A stretch of 10,606 nucleotides of DNA from Spirochaetia bacterium (GCA_025997795.1 BNVB01000068.1:1-10606); one strand, 5' to 3'. Shown: positions 1-6,803, numbered from the stretch's first letter. Notes: a model not told the origin generated them from the sequence alone. Made by a program: numbers and translations.

Positions 1-235
1 TCGGTCCGTGATCCGTCCGCAGCTCTTTGGTATTCTTCCCGTTTCGCCGGTTTGTGATTGGTTTTTCACCCTGGTCATGTTTCTCGTAACCAAGATGCCC
101 GGTCAATTCAGCTTCCATCGTCCGCTCAACAAGCGCCTTGGTTAGCTGCTTCATGATCCCACTGGGCCCGTAAAAATCGTCAGGGCCATGGTAGTCCTTC
201 AGAATTTCATCCAGGACTTCTTTTGTAAAAGCCAT
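1..235 (-). CDS. IS256-family (mutator-type) transposase, N-terminal part, cut by window edge
   Basis: The 78 visible codons begin MAFTKEVLDEILKDYHGPDD and continue with a segment reading LTKALVERTMEAELTGHLGY, then an NRRNGK stretch. This layout (GPSGIMKQLTKALVERTMEAELTGHLGYEK...NRRNGK) is characteristic of the start of IS256/mutator-type transposases (Transposase_mut), the enzymes that cut and join IS256 elements. The ATG at 233-235 is supported by an AAGGAG ribosome-binding site a few bases upstream. The DDE catalytic residues lie outside the window, so I cannot say whether the enzyme is intact. It reads away from the neighbouring SLOG gene, so the region just right of the start codon should be one end of the element. 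Confidence 0.9.
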   Translation of the reverse strand, partial: MAFTKEVLDEILKDYHGPDDFYGPSGIMKQLTKALVERTMEAELTGHLGYEKHDQGEKPITNRRNGKNTKELRTDHGP

Positions 236-256
236 ACTCGCTCCTTTCGGTAGTAT

Positions 257-286
257 AGCCGTTTACACACTTTTTTTTACAGGTTC
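257..286. repeat. Probable terminal inverted-repeat end of the IS256-type element
   Basis: Between the transposase start and the next gene lies a stretch that reads, on the minus strand, TGTAAAAAAAAGTGTGTAAA followed by CGGCTA. IS256-family ends commonly resemble TGTAAAAA...TGTGTAAA, so this is probably the element's terminus, with the boundary near 282-287. The opposite end and the target duplication are outside the window, so the exact edge cannot be fixed. Confidence 0.4.
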
Positions 287-307
287 AATTTACGCAGCTT
301 TCCATTT

Positions 308-799
308 TTAGAATAATTCTGGCTGCATTTCCAATTTTTTAATTTGTGTATTTTGTATTTTTATTATTGTATCTATATTTCGTTCATCAACCACCAATCC
401 ATCTAAAATCACAAAAAAACGTTTGTTTTCATTTTTCATAATTATTATATTATTTAACGTTCCTTTGCTTTCACCATCCCAAATCATCAGACCATAATCA
501 GAATCTTTTGCCATAGCTATATCTTTTAATGTATAAAGCTCTCGCCCTTTTTTATTGTTTTCATTTTTTATATTATTAGTATTCCAACTACCGGCATTAT
601 TTCTTATTTTCGTTCCAGCATAATAAACAATGACATTGTTATATTTCTTTTTTAAAAGATATTTTTGGATTTGTAAATCAACCCCTTTTGCATCACCAAT
701 CAAGATTGTAAAATTTTTATTAATTATATTATCAATTTTTTGAACAGCCGGTTTTGATAATTTTGAAATGCTTATAGAGCCTGAAATAAATACCTTCAT
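308..799 (-). CDS. SLOG-fold (DUF2493/YspA-like) predicted nucleotide-binding protein
   Basis: This 163-residue soluble protein starts MKVFISGSIS. That beta-strand plus glycine turn is followed by GDAKGVD (residues 35-41) and by GLMIWDGESKGT (103-114). This order of motifs is typical of SLOG Rossmann-like proteins of the DUF2493/YspA type, which bind nucleotides or related ligands; the superfamily also includes DprA and the LOG phosphoribohydrolases. The LOG active site is usually GGxGTLEE, but here the matching stretch is ESKGTLNN, so the catalytic glutamate appears to be absent. Binding or sensing is therefore more likely than LOG-type hydrolysis (inference). Its ATG follows directly on the TAA of the phosphoribosyltransferase gene, so the two are probably translated together. 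Base composition is very AT-rich (about 27 % G+C in sampled lines) and lysine and asparagine are abundant, unlike leuS next door, which points to horizontal transfer. No signal peptide or membrane segment is seen. Confidence 0.65.
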   Translation of the reverse strand: MKVFISGSISISKLSKPAVQKIDNIINKNFTILIGDAKGVDLQIQKYLLKKKYNNVIVYYAGTKIRNNAGSWNTNNIKNENNKKGRELYTLKDIAMAKDSDYGLMIWDGESKGTLNNIIIMKNENKRFFVILDGLVVDERNIDTIIKIQNTQIKKLEMQPELF

Positions 800-1375
800 T
801 TAATTAGCTATCCTTGTTTTAGTAAGAGTAAAAACAAAAATATTCTCATAACCATTTTCCATTAAAGCATTTGTTATTGCTAATAATGTTGAACCGCTAT
901 CAAACACATCATCAAAAATTAGAATTTTCTTTTTTTTATCCAAAAGTTTTTCAATGCTTATTGAATTCTTAATTTTATCGTATTTTTCTCCTGTGTCAAT
1001 GTTTTTAATTTCCTCTGAATTTGATGAGCCAAGAATATCTTGCCGCATTTCTTTTCCAAAAATCCGCGCAATCTCCTGGGCTACTAAAATCACAGGTTGC
1101 CAACGACGATTTTTATTTGAAGGAGGAACCGGTAAAATAACATCAATGTTTTCAATAAATTTTTTACAATCTTCTTCTTTTAATAAGAAATCTACAATTC
1201 GGTTAATCACAGAAATATCTTGATGATATTTTACCTCATATAAACATTGTCCCATTGGGCTCCGTGTGGTATTAAACTGAGGATTACCATATTGATCATC
1301 TCCTATGTAGTCACTTTTAAGAGTATAGATAGCAAAAGCACAGCCCTTCTTCCATGATCCGGGAATATCTATCAT
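800..1375 (-). CDS. ComF-like phosphoribosyltransferase (type I PRTase fold)
   Basis: The protein has 191 residues. The PRPP-binding loop is clear: ILIFDDVFDSGST at residues 151-163 (hydrophobic strand, two acidic residues, then DSGST). An upstream PVPPSNKNRRWQP segment (82-94) fits the other phosphate-binding loop of the ComF-like group. The N-terminal part contains the pattern FNTTRSPMGQCLYEVKY, which I associate with short ComF-like PRTases. No zinc-finger cysteine cluster of full ComFC proteins is seen. Such enzymes join or split a base and PRPP; the substrate here is unknown. The ATG has a GAGGAG ribosome-binding site 6 bases upstream and lies 36 bases after the leuS stop with no hairpin terminator, so read-through transcription from leuS is plausible. 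The gene is AT-rich and forms a tight pair with the SLOG gene. Confidence 0.8.
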   Translation of the reverse strand: MIDIPGSWKKGCAFAIYTLKSDYIGDDQYGNPQFNTTRSPMGQCLYEVKYHQDISVINRIVDFLLKEEDCKKFIENIDVILPVPPSNKNRRWQPVILVAQEIARIFGKEMRQDILGSSNSEEIKNIDTGEKYDKIKNSISIEKLLDKKKKILIFDDVFDSGSTLLAITNALMENGYENIFVFTLTKTRIAN

Positions 1376-1411
1376 TATTGACTCCTCTTTCTAAGAGTAT
1401 CACAAAGGCCG

Positions 1412-4057
1412 CTACTTTACCACAATGTTAACCAGCTTATCCGCCACGGTGATCACCTTAAGCACTGTTTTGCCTTCCAGCCACTTTTGCAGTCCCGGCA
1501 GGGCCAGGGCTTCTTTTTCCAGGGTTTCTTTGGGGCGGCCGGCCGGGGAAACAAACTTGTCCCGGATTTTGCCGTTAACCTGGACTACCACGGTTACTTC
1601 GCTTTCGGTACAGAGGGTTTCGTCCCATTCGGGCCAGGTTTCGCGGGCGATGGACGTGGTATGGCCCAGCCGTTCCCACAGTTCTTCTCCCAGGTGGGGG
1701 GCATAACAGGAAAGCATTTTTACCAGCGGCTCCCAAAGGCGGCGGGCAATAACGGGCAGTTTTGCCAGTTCGTTGGAATAGATCATCATGGCGCTTATGG
1801 CGGTATTAAAGTTGAGCGTTGCTGTATCGCCGCTTACTTTTTTAATTGTCTTGTGCAGGAGGCGGAGGATATCAGCGTTTCCGCCGGTTTCGTCCGCAGT
1901 GTCCGCCGCGGGTTCTGCTTTTTCTCCCAGCGCCCAGATCCGTTCAAGAAAGCGGGACACGCCGGTAAGTCCTGCGGTACTCCAGGGTTTGCTTACTTCC
2001 AGGGGGCCCATAAACATTTCGTAGACCCGCAGGGAATCTGCCCCGTAGTCCCGGACTATTTCGTCGGGGTTAATGATATTTTTAAGGCTTTTACTCATCT
2101 TGGCGATTACTTCAGTTACTTCTTCGCCGTTTGCTTTTTCCACAAAGCGTCCTGCATTGCCGCCCTGGCCGGGAAGTTTTTCCACCTGGTCCGTTGGTAC
2201 CAGGGTTTTGTCCTTTCGTTGATAGGCAAAGCTGGTGATCATGCCCTGGTTCACCAGGCGCTGGAACGGTTCCCTGGTATTTACCAGGCCAAAGTCGTAA
2301 AGTACCTTGTGCCAAAACCTGGCATAAAGCAGATGAAGCACCGCATGTTCAACGCCGCCCACATAGAGATCCACCGGAGCCCAGTAATCGATCTTGTCCC
2401 GGCCGGCAAAGGCTTTGTCATTCTGCGGATCCAGATAGCGGAGGTAGTACCAGCAGGAACCGGCCCACTGGGGCATGGTATTGGTTTCGCGCCGGGCGGG
2501 GCCGCCGCATTTGGGGCAGGTGGTGTTTACCCAGTCGTCGATATTTGCCAGAGGCGATTCGCCGGTGCCGGTGGGCGCATAGGAACTAACATCCGGCAGT
2601 TTAAGGGGCAGGTCTTTTTCGTCCAGGGGAACAATTGCCGTTCCTTCTTTGGCGCAAAACTCGCAGTGAACCAGCGGAATTGGTTCCCCCCAATAACGCT
2701 GGCGGCTAAAGATCCAGTCCCGGAGTTTAAAGTTTACCGCCTTACTGCCAAGTTTTTTTTCTTCCAGCCAGTTTGTCATTGCCTTTATGGCATCACTTGT
2801 TGCCAGGCCGTCCAAAAAACCGGAATTTACCGCCCAGCCGTATGCGGCGGTACATTCCGCCGGTTCTGCAAAAAGAGCTTCGGCATTTTTGCGGGTTTCC
2901 GATACAACCTGGATACTTGGCAGATTAAAGGCCTTGGCAAAATCCCAGTCCCGTTCATCGTGGGCGGGCACGGCCATAATCGCCCCGGTACCGTAGGAAA
3001 CAAGTACATAGTCGGCAATCCATATAGGGATTTTTTTATTGTTCACCGGGTTAATGGCATAAGCGCCGGAAAAAACGCCGGTTTTTTCTTTTGCAAGGTC
3101 TGTCCGTTCCAGGTCGCTTTTTTTTGCCGCCGCTTCCAGATACGCCAGCACCTCTCCCTTTTGTCCGGCAGAGGTAATTTTTTCCACCAGGGGATGTTCC
3201 GGCGCAAGGACCATGTAGGTGGCGCCAAAGAGCGTATCCGGCCGGGTGGTATAGATCTCAAGTCTAAGCGGGGCGGCACTGCTGTGGCCGACGGCACTGC
3301 TGTGGCCGACGGCACTGCTGTGGCCGACGGCACCGTGGCCGTCGATGGCAAAAAATACATTGGCCCCCTCGGAACGGCCTATCCAGTTCCGCTGCATCTG
3401 CTTAACCGGCTCGGGCCAGTCCAGGCCCTCCAGGTCGTCCAAAAGCCGCTGTGCATAGGCGGTAATTTTAAGTATCCACTGACGTATCCGGCGGCGGATC
3501 ACCTTTGTTTTACAGCGTTCGCAAAGGCCGTCAACCACCTCTTCGTTTGCCAGGCCGGTTTTGCACGAGGGACACCAGTTAATGGGACTTTCCGCTTCAT
3601 AGGCCAAGCCTTTTTCAAAAAGTTTAAGAAAGATCCACTGGGTCCATTTGTAGTAATCAACATCGGAGGTGGCCACTTCCCGGTCCCAGTCATAGGAAAA
3701 ACCCAGGGCCCGGATTTGGCGGCAGAATTGTTCAATGTTGTCCGCGGTAGTTTTTGCAGGGTGAATCCCCATCTTGATAGCATAGTTTTCCGCCGGAAGC
3801 CCAAAGGAATCAAACCCCATGGGATGAAGCACATTATAACCCTTCATACGGAGGTAACGGCAGTAAATATCCGTGGCAGTATAACCCTCGGGGTGCCCCA
3901 CATGGAGACCCTGGGCAGACGGATAGGGGAACATATCCAGCACATAACAGCGCTTTTCCTTAGGCACCGAAGGATCTTCGACGGCCTTAAAGGTTTTGTG
4001 TGTTTCCCAATAGCTTTGCCACTTGGGTTCAATCGTTTCAAAGGGGTACTTTGCCAT
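1412..4057 (-). CDS. leuS: Leucyl-tRNA synthetase (LeuRS)
   Basis: This class Ia synthetase charges tRNA-Leu with leucine in the cytoplasm. It is complete at 881 residues, slightly longer than the roughly 860 of E. coli LeuRS. The HIGH motif is HVGH (52-55) and the KMSKS motif is exact (653-657). A zinc-ribbon-like module has cysteines at 162, 165, 179 and 182. The CP1 editing domain shows the threonine-rich TTRPDT (270-275) and VPAHDERD (363-370) segments, so proofreading should be active. The C-terminal end VVVQVNGKIRDK... is typical of the bacterial form. Oddly, residues 240-263 hold an insertion with three copies of VGHSSA just before TTRPDT, where E. coli LeuRS has a short loop. The ATG at 4055-4057 has GGAG about 6 bases upstream. 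A TTGCCA-17-TATGAT promoter lies just upstream, and no long leader or T-box is present. Confidence 0.98.
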   Translation of the reverse strand: MAKYPFETIEPKWQSYWETHKTFKAVEDPSVPKEKRCYVLDMFPYPSAQGLHVGHPEGYTATDIYCRYLRMKGYNVLHPMGFDSFGLPAENYAIKMGIHPAKTTADNIEQFCRQIRALGFSYDWDREVATSDVDYYKWTQWIFLKLFEKGLAYEAESPINWCPSCKTGLANEEVVDGLCERCKTKVIRRRIRQWILKITAYAQRLLDDLEGLDWPEPVKQMQRNWIGRSEGANVFFAIDGHGAVGHSSAVGHSSAVGHSSAAPLRLEIYTTRPDTLFGATYMVLAPEHPLVEKITSAGQKGEVLAYLEAAAKKSDLERTDLAKEKTGVFSGAYAINPVNNKKIPIWIADYVLVSYGTGAIMAVPAHDERDWDFAKAFNLPSIQVVSETRKNAEALFAEPAECTAAYGWAVNSGFLDGLATSDAIKAMTNWLEEKKLGSKAVNFKLRDWIFSRQRYWGEPIPLVHCEFCAKEGTAIVPLDEKDLPLKLPDVSSYAPTGTGESPLANIDDWVNTTCPKCGGPARRETNTMPQWAGSCWYYLRYLDPQNDKAFAGRDKIDYWAPVDLYVGGVEHAVLHLLYARFWHKVLYDFGLVNTREPFQRLVNQGMITSFAYQRKDKTLVPTDQVEKLPGQGGNAGRFVEKANGEEVTEVIAKMSKSLKNIINPDEIVRDYGADSLRVYEMFMGPLEVSKPWSTAGLTGVSRFLERIWALGEKAEPAADTADETGGNADILRLLHKTIKKVSGDTATLNFNTAISAMMIYSNELAKLPVIARRLWEPLVKMLSCYAPHLGEELWERLGHTTSIARETWPEWDETLCTESEVTVVVQVNGKIRDKFVSPAGRPKETLEKEALALPGLQKWLEGKTVLKVITVADKLVNIVVK
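3275..3343. repeat. 18-bp tandem repeat inside leuS (3 perfect copies plus a degenerate partial)
   Basis: The unit GGCACTGCTGTGGCCGAC occurs three times without mismatch at 3275-3292, 3293-3310 and 3311-3328. A degraded fourth copy at 3329-3343 lacks three bases. On the coding strand it gives VGHSSA at LeuRS residues 244-261. The unit is a multiple of three and has no stop codon in any of the six frames, so copy number can change without breaking the gene. Confidence 0.97.
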
Positions 4058-4073
4058 GGTAAACTCCTAAGAC

Positions 4074-4102
4074 ATCATACTTGCCGGGTGTTTTTGTGGC
4101 AA
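4074..4102 (-). promoter_or_regulatory. Predicted sigma70-type promoter of leuS
   Basis: On the minus strand TTGCCA (4097-4102) is separated by 17 bases from TATGAT (4074-4079); each box differs from consensus at one position. The expected transcription start is near 4067, almost on top of the GGAG ribosome-binding site (4064-4067), implying a very short leader. Confidence 0.6.
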
Positions 4103-4121
4103 GGCGGTACATTTAACGTGA

Positions 4122-4151
4122 TTGACATTTCCCTTTACCGCATGGTAGCGT
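4122..4151 (+). promoter_or_regulatory. Possible promoter of tRNA-Pro
   Basis: A perfect TTGACA (4122-4127) lies 18 bases before TAGCGT (4146-4151), which matches TATAAT at only three positions. The distance would put the start about 5 bases before the mature tRNA 5' end. The -35 box is strong and the -10 box weak. Confidence 0.4.
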
Positions 4152-4162
4152 TTTCTATGTAA

Positions 4163-4236
4163 CGGGCAATAGCGCAGTTGGTTAGCGTACAAGTCTGGGG
4201 GACTTGGGGTCCCCGGTTCAAATCCGGGTTGCCCGA
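4163..4236 (+). tRNA. tRNA-Pro, anticodon GGG
   Basis: A full cloverleaf can be folded by hand. The 7-bp acceptor stem (4163-4169 with 4229-4235) is perfect. The D arm is 4172-4188 with GG in its loop. The 5-bp anticodon stem is 4190-4194 with 4202-4206, and the anticodon GGG is at 4197-4199 after CT. The variable loop has 5 bases. The T stem is 4212-4216 with 4224-4228, closing the loop TTCAAAT. The C1-G72 pair and A73 discriminator are bacterial proline identity features and agree with the anticodon, which reads CCC and CCU. The gene does not encode the CCA tail: CTA follows position 4236. It is transcribed divergently from leuS. Confidence 0.96.
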
Positions 4237-4249
4237 CTAAAGGCTACCC

Positions 4250-4301
4250 CCATATATAGTGGTGTTTTATGGCTAAATGAATAAAACACCGCTATATATG
4301 G
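4250..4301. repeat. Long palindrome: 21-bp arms, 10-base loop
   Basis: The arms 4250-4270 and 4281-4301 are inverted copies with one difference, which becomes a G-U pair in RNA from the plus strand. The loop is GGCTAAATGA. An alternative 7-bp hairpin (ACACCGC 4286-4292 with GCGGTGT 4301-4307) shares the right arm, so the two folds exclude each other. It lies between the 3' ends of tRNA-Pro and the antitoxin gene and could end transcription from either side, but neither side has a T tract. A remnant of a small mobile repeat is equally possible. Confidence 0.8.
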
Positions 4302-4311
4302 CGGTGTCAGC

Positions 4312-4605
4312 CTACGCGCTTTTTGGTTCCACCCTGAGCCGCAATCCCAAAACGTCAAGCAGATTAAAGACAGTTTTGAATGAGGGATTGCCGGAAGATG
4401 AAAATGAGCGGTACAGCCCTGCTCGGTCAAGGTCTAATTCCTTGGCAATTTCCGCCATGCCTTTTGATCGGGCAATATCGCCTATAACGGAAAGTAGAAA
4501 GTCAGGATCGTTTTCTTCCATTGCCGCCTCAAGGATTCCGAATACGTCTTCCGGTGTTTCAATATCATCAGCGGGGTCCCATTTTTCAAAAGTAACTTTT
4601 TCCAT
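4312..4605 (-). CDS. Orphan HigA-type antitoxin (addiction module antidote protein)
   Basis: The 97-residue protein starts MEKVTFEKWDPADDIETPED and contains a helix-turn-helix stretch with IGDIARSKGMAEIAKELDLDR at about residues 41-61, followed by LYRSFSSSGNPSF (64-76) and LLDVLGLRLRV. This is the standard layout of the 'putative addiction module antidote' family (HigA/prophage DNA-binding type), which normally neutralises a RelE/Gp49-like toxin and represses its own operon. The toxin gene usually lies just upstream, but only 96 bases separate this gene from the EF-G stop and no toxin frame is visible. No convincing ribosome-binding site precedes the ATG, as expected for a gene once coupled to an upstream toxin. 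It may be a decayed module or a free antitoxin. It lies just beyond the 3' end of tRNA-Pro, a common entry point for mobile DNA. Confidence 0.85.
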   Translation of the reverse strand: MEKVTFEKWDPADDIETPEDVFGILEAAMEENDPDFLLSVIGDIARSKGMAEIAKELDLDRAGLYRSFSSSGNPSFKTVFNLLDVLGLRLRVEPKSA

Positions 4606-4665
4606 TTTAATTAGCGTGGCTTTATGCCGGTAAGACTGCTAGGCCTCCACGGAAACCCGTAGAAT

Positions 4666-4695
4666 CCCGGCTGTCCTCCAAAGAGGACAGCCGGG
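4666..4695 (-). terminator. Strong hairpin after the EF-G-like gene, probable terminator
   Basis: A perfect 13-bp GC-rich stem (4666-4678 with 4683-4695) closes a 4-base loop, beginning 6 bases beyond the EF-G-like stop codon. In the direction of that gene it is followed only by ATTCT, so it is not a textbook T-tract terminator, but position and stability support termination or mRNA 3' end protection. A weaker second hairpin (ACGG/CCGT around 4650-4660) follows. Confidence 0.65.
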
Positions 4696-4701
4696 GCAGC
4701 C

Positions 4702-6783
4702 TTATTCCTCCGTTTCGGTAACCTTAAAGCCTTCCCTGGCCTTGATCACATCCTCGGCAATGCGGCCCGAGATGGGCGCATAGTGGGCAAAGGTCACGTT
4801 AAAGGAGCCGGTGCCGCTGGTGATGGACCGGAGGTCAATGGAATACCGGAGCAGTTCCGCCTGGGGAACTTCCGCATGGATTTCCGCAATGCCTCCTGCC
4901 GAATCCTGGCCGTGGATCTTGCCCCGTTTACCGGAAAGATCGCTCATCACGTCTCCCAGGTATTTTTCTTCCACAAACACCGTCAGGTTCATCACTGGTT
5001 CCAGAAGGGTGGGGTTTGCCTGTTTCATTGCTTCCCGGAAGGCGTTCCGGGCGGCCAGTTTAAAGGACAGTTCCGATGAATCCACCGGGTGGTACTTGCC
5101 GTCAACGATCTTTACTTCCACATCCACCACAGGATAGTGGGCCATGGTGCCGTGGGCCATGCCTTCTACAATGCCCTTTTCTACGCCGGGGATATAGTTT
5201 TTGGGAATGGCCCCGCCAAAGATAGCGTTGACAAACTGGTAGTTTTCGCCCCGGGGCAGGGGGGCTATTTCCAGTACCACCTTGCCGTACTGGCCGTGGC
5301 CGCCGGTCTGCTTTTTGTGGGTATACTCGGCACCGGCTTTTTTGATTATCGTTTCCCGGTAGGCCACCTTGGGTACATGGGTTTCAAGGTCTATCTTAAG
5401 GCCTGTTTTTATCTTTTCCAGGATGATATTAAGCTGCAGTTCACCCATGCCGGAAATGACCGTTTCGTGGGTTTCGGCATTAAACTGATACCGGAAGGTC
5501 CTGTCTTCCTCGGTGGAACGAACCAGGGCTTCGCCAAGTTTGTCCTCATCCTTTTTGGCAGAGGCGTTTACCGCCACCGAGTGGACCGGTTCGGGAAGCC
5601 GCAGGGGCAAAAAGGTAAGGCCCGTATCGGCGGCGGAAAGGGTATCGTTGGTCCGCATGGATGCGGATTTGGTAATAATTCCCACATCTCCCGCGGCCAG
5701 TTCCTTTACCTCCTCCAGTTTCTTTCCCTGGCAGGTGTAGAGTTTGCCGATTCGCTCTTTTTTATTTTCCGATACATTGTGGGTTTCTGAATCGGCGGTA
5801 AGTTTTCCGGTTATCACCTTGACCCAGGAAAGTTTGCCGGAAAATTGATCGTAGGCAGTCTTGATTACCAGGCCGGAAAAAGGTTTTGCCGGGTCTATGG
5901 GAATCTTTGTTTCCGTGCCGTCGGCGGCTTTTGCCGTGTCTTTGGCGGTAAGGGGGCTGGGGCCCACATCGCAGAGGAATTCCAAAAGGGGTACCAGGCC
6001 CGAATTTTTCAGCGCCGCCCCGGCAAAGGCAGGAACAAACTTGTTTTCCGCCAGGGCTTCTATAAGGCCGGTATGCATTTCTTCGGGGCTTAGGGAGCCC
6101 TGGTCCACATATTTTTCCATAAGGGTATCGTCGCCCTCGGCGGCGGCCTCAATCAGCTTTTCCCGGGCCGCTTCAAAGGCCTCCTTGTATTCATCGGGGA
6201 TGGGCCCTTCTTTTTCCAGGCCGTCCCCCTGGACCAGGTAGGCCTTGCCGTTAAGGACATCAATAACGCCCTTGTAGGAAGCGCCTTTACCCATGGGGAA
6301 GGTTACCGCCACCGGCTCCCGCTTGAATTTTTCCTTTATAGTGGCAAGGACCTTGTCAAAATCGGCCCGTTCATCATCAAGTTTACTAAGAAAGACCCCC
6401 CGGGGCTTTTCCCGGCCTTCCAGGTTCCGCCACAGCTTAATCGTCTCAATCTGGACCCCGTCCCGGCCGTCCACCAGGACCAGGGCGAATTCGCAGGAAC
6501 GAAAGCTTAAAATGACATCCCCGGTAAAGTCCGACGACCCGGGGGTATCGAAAAAATTCATCTTTTTATCCCTAAGGATCACATGGCCCAGGGCGGCATG
6601 GATGGAAATTTTCCGTTCTATCTCTTCTGCCGCATAATCCGAGGTGGTTTTGCCCGATTCTACCGTTTCCGGCTTGGTAATACCCCCCCCGGCAAAGAGG
6701 ATCCGCTCAAAAAGCGTGGTTTTACCGGTTCCGCCATGTCCGGCAATGGAGATATTTTTGATGTTTTCTGTGGTATAACTCAT
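4702..6783 (-). CDS. Divergent elongation factor G paralogue (EF-G2/EF-G-like GTPase)
   Basis: At 693 residues the protein has the full length of EF-G, with the GTPase domain first and the C-terminal domains IV and V intact (for example YTHKKQTGGHGQYGKV and the GSGKRGK-like DLSGKRGKIHG segment). The P loop is GHGGTGKTT (15-23), as in the EF-G2 group rather than AHxDxGKTT of canonical EF-G. Two GTPase motifs are altered: DTPGH is DTPGS (79-83), losing the histidine that triggers GTP hydrolysis, and NKxD is SKLD (133-136). The family acts on the ribosome in translocation or recycling; second copies often have specialised or unclear roles, and some are poor GTPases. The ATG at 6781-6783 has a perfect AAGGAGG 4 bases upstream. 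A TTGACA-17-CATTAT promoter precedes it. It appears monocistronic, with a hairpin right after the stop. I infer that a canonical fusA lies elsewhere. Confidence 0.92.
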   Translation of the reverse strand: MSYTTENIKNISIAGHGGTGKTTLFERILFAGGGITKPETVESGKTTSDYAAEEIERKISIHAALGHVILRDKKMNFFDTPGSSDFTGDVILSFRSCEFALVLVDGRDGVQIETIKLWRNLEGREKPRGVFLSKLDDERADFDKVLATIKEKFKREPVAVTFPMGKGASYKGVIDVLNGKAYLVQGDGLEKEGPIPDEYKEAFEAAREKLIEAAAEGDDTLMEKYVDQGSLSPEEMHTGLIEALAENKFVPAFAGAALKNSGLVPLLEFLCDVGPSPLTAKDTAKAADGTETKIPIDPAKPFSGLVIKTAYDQFSGKLSWVKVITGKLTADSETHNVSENKKERIGKLYTCQGKKLEEVKELAAGDVGIITKSASMRTNDTLSAADTGLTFLPLRLPEPVHSVAVNASAKKDEDKLGEALVRSTEEDRTFRYQFNAETHETVISGMGELQLNIILEKIKTGLKIDLETHVPKVAYRETIIKKAGAEYTHKKQTGGHGQYGKVVLEIAPLPRGENYQFVNAIFGGAIPKNYIPGVEKGIVEGMAHGTMAHYPVVDVEVKIVDGKYHPVDSSELSFKLAARNAFREAMKQANPTLLEPVMNLTVFVEEKYLGDVMSDLSGKRGKIHGQDSAGGIAEIHAEVPQAELLRYSIDLRSITSGTGSFNVTFAHYAPISGRIAEDVIKAREGFKVTETEE

Positions 6784-6803
6784 GAGTCCTCCTTGATATG
6801 ACC

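Noticed and set aside
3275..3343. CRISPR-like repeat array
   Set aside because: The repeats are 18 bp, directly adjacent without spacers, and lie inside leuS in frame.
1487..4162. An 891-codon open frame opposite leuS
   Set aside because: Its codons line up exactly with leuS codons, so stops could appear only where leuS uses TTA, CTA or TCA. leuS avoids these codons, and the predicted protein has no recognisable domain.
4058..4162. T-box or other leader regulation of leuS
   Set aside because: The predicted promoter is directly upstream of the ribosome-binding site, leaving no room for a leader, and no T-box sequence is seen.
4277..4633. Plus-strand frame of 118 codons across the antitoxin gene
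   Set aside because: The minus-strand protein matches a known antitoxin family throughout; the plus frame starts inside the palindrome and shows no family features.
4606..4701. Remnant of a toxin gene upstream of the antitoxin
   Set aside because: A short frame ending TGIKPR with a stop just before the antitoxin start can be read, but it is too short and too unlike toxin C-termini to claim.
5089..5790. Open frame opposite the EF-G-like gene
   Set aside because: It has the same codon-aligned phase as the real gene and is explained by avoidance of TTA, CTA and TCA.
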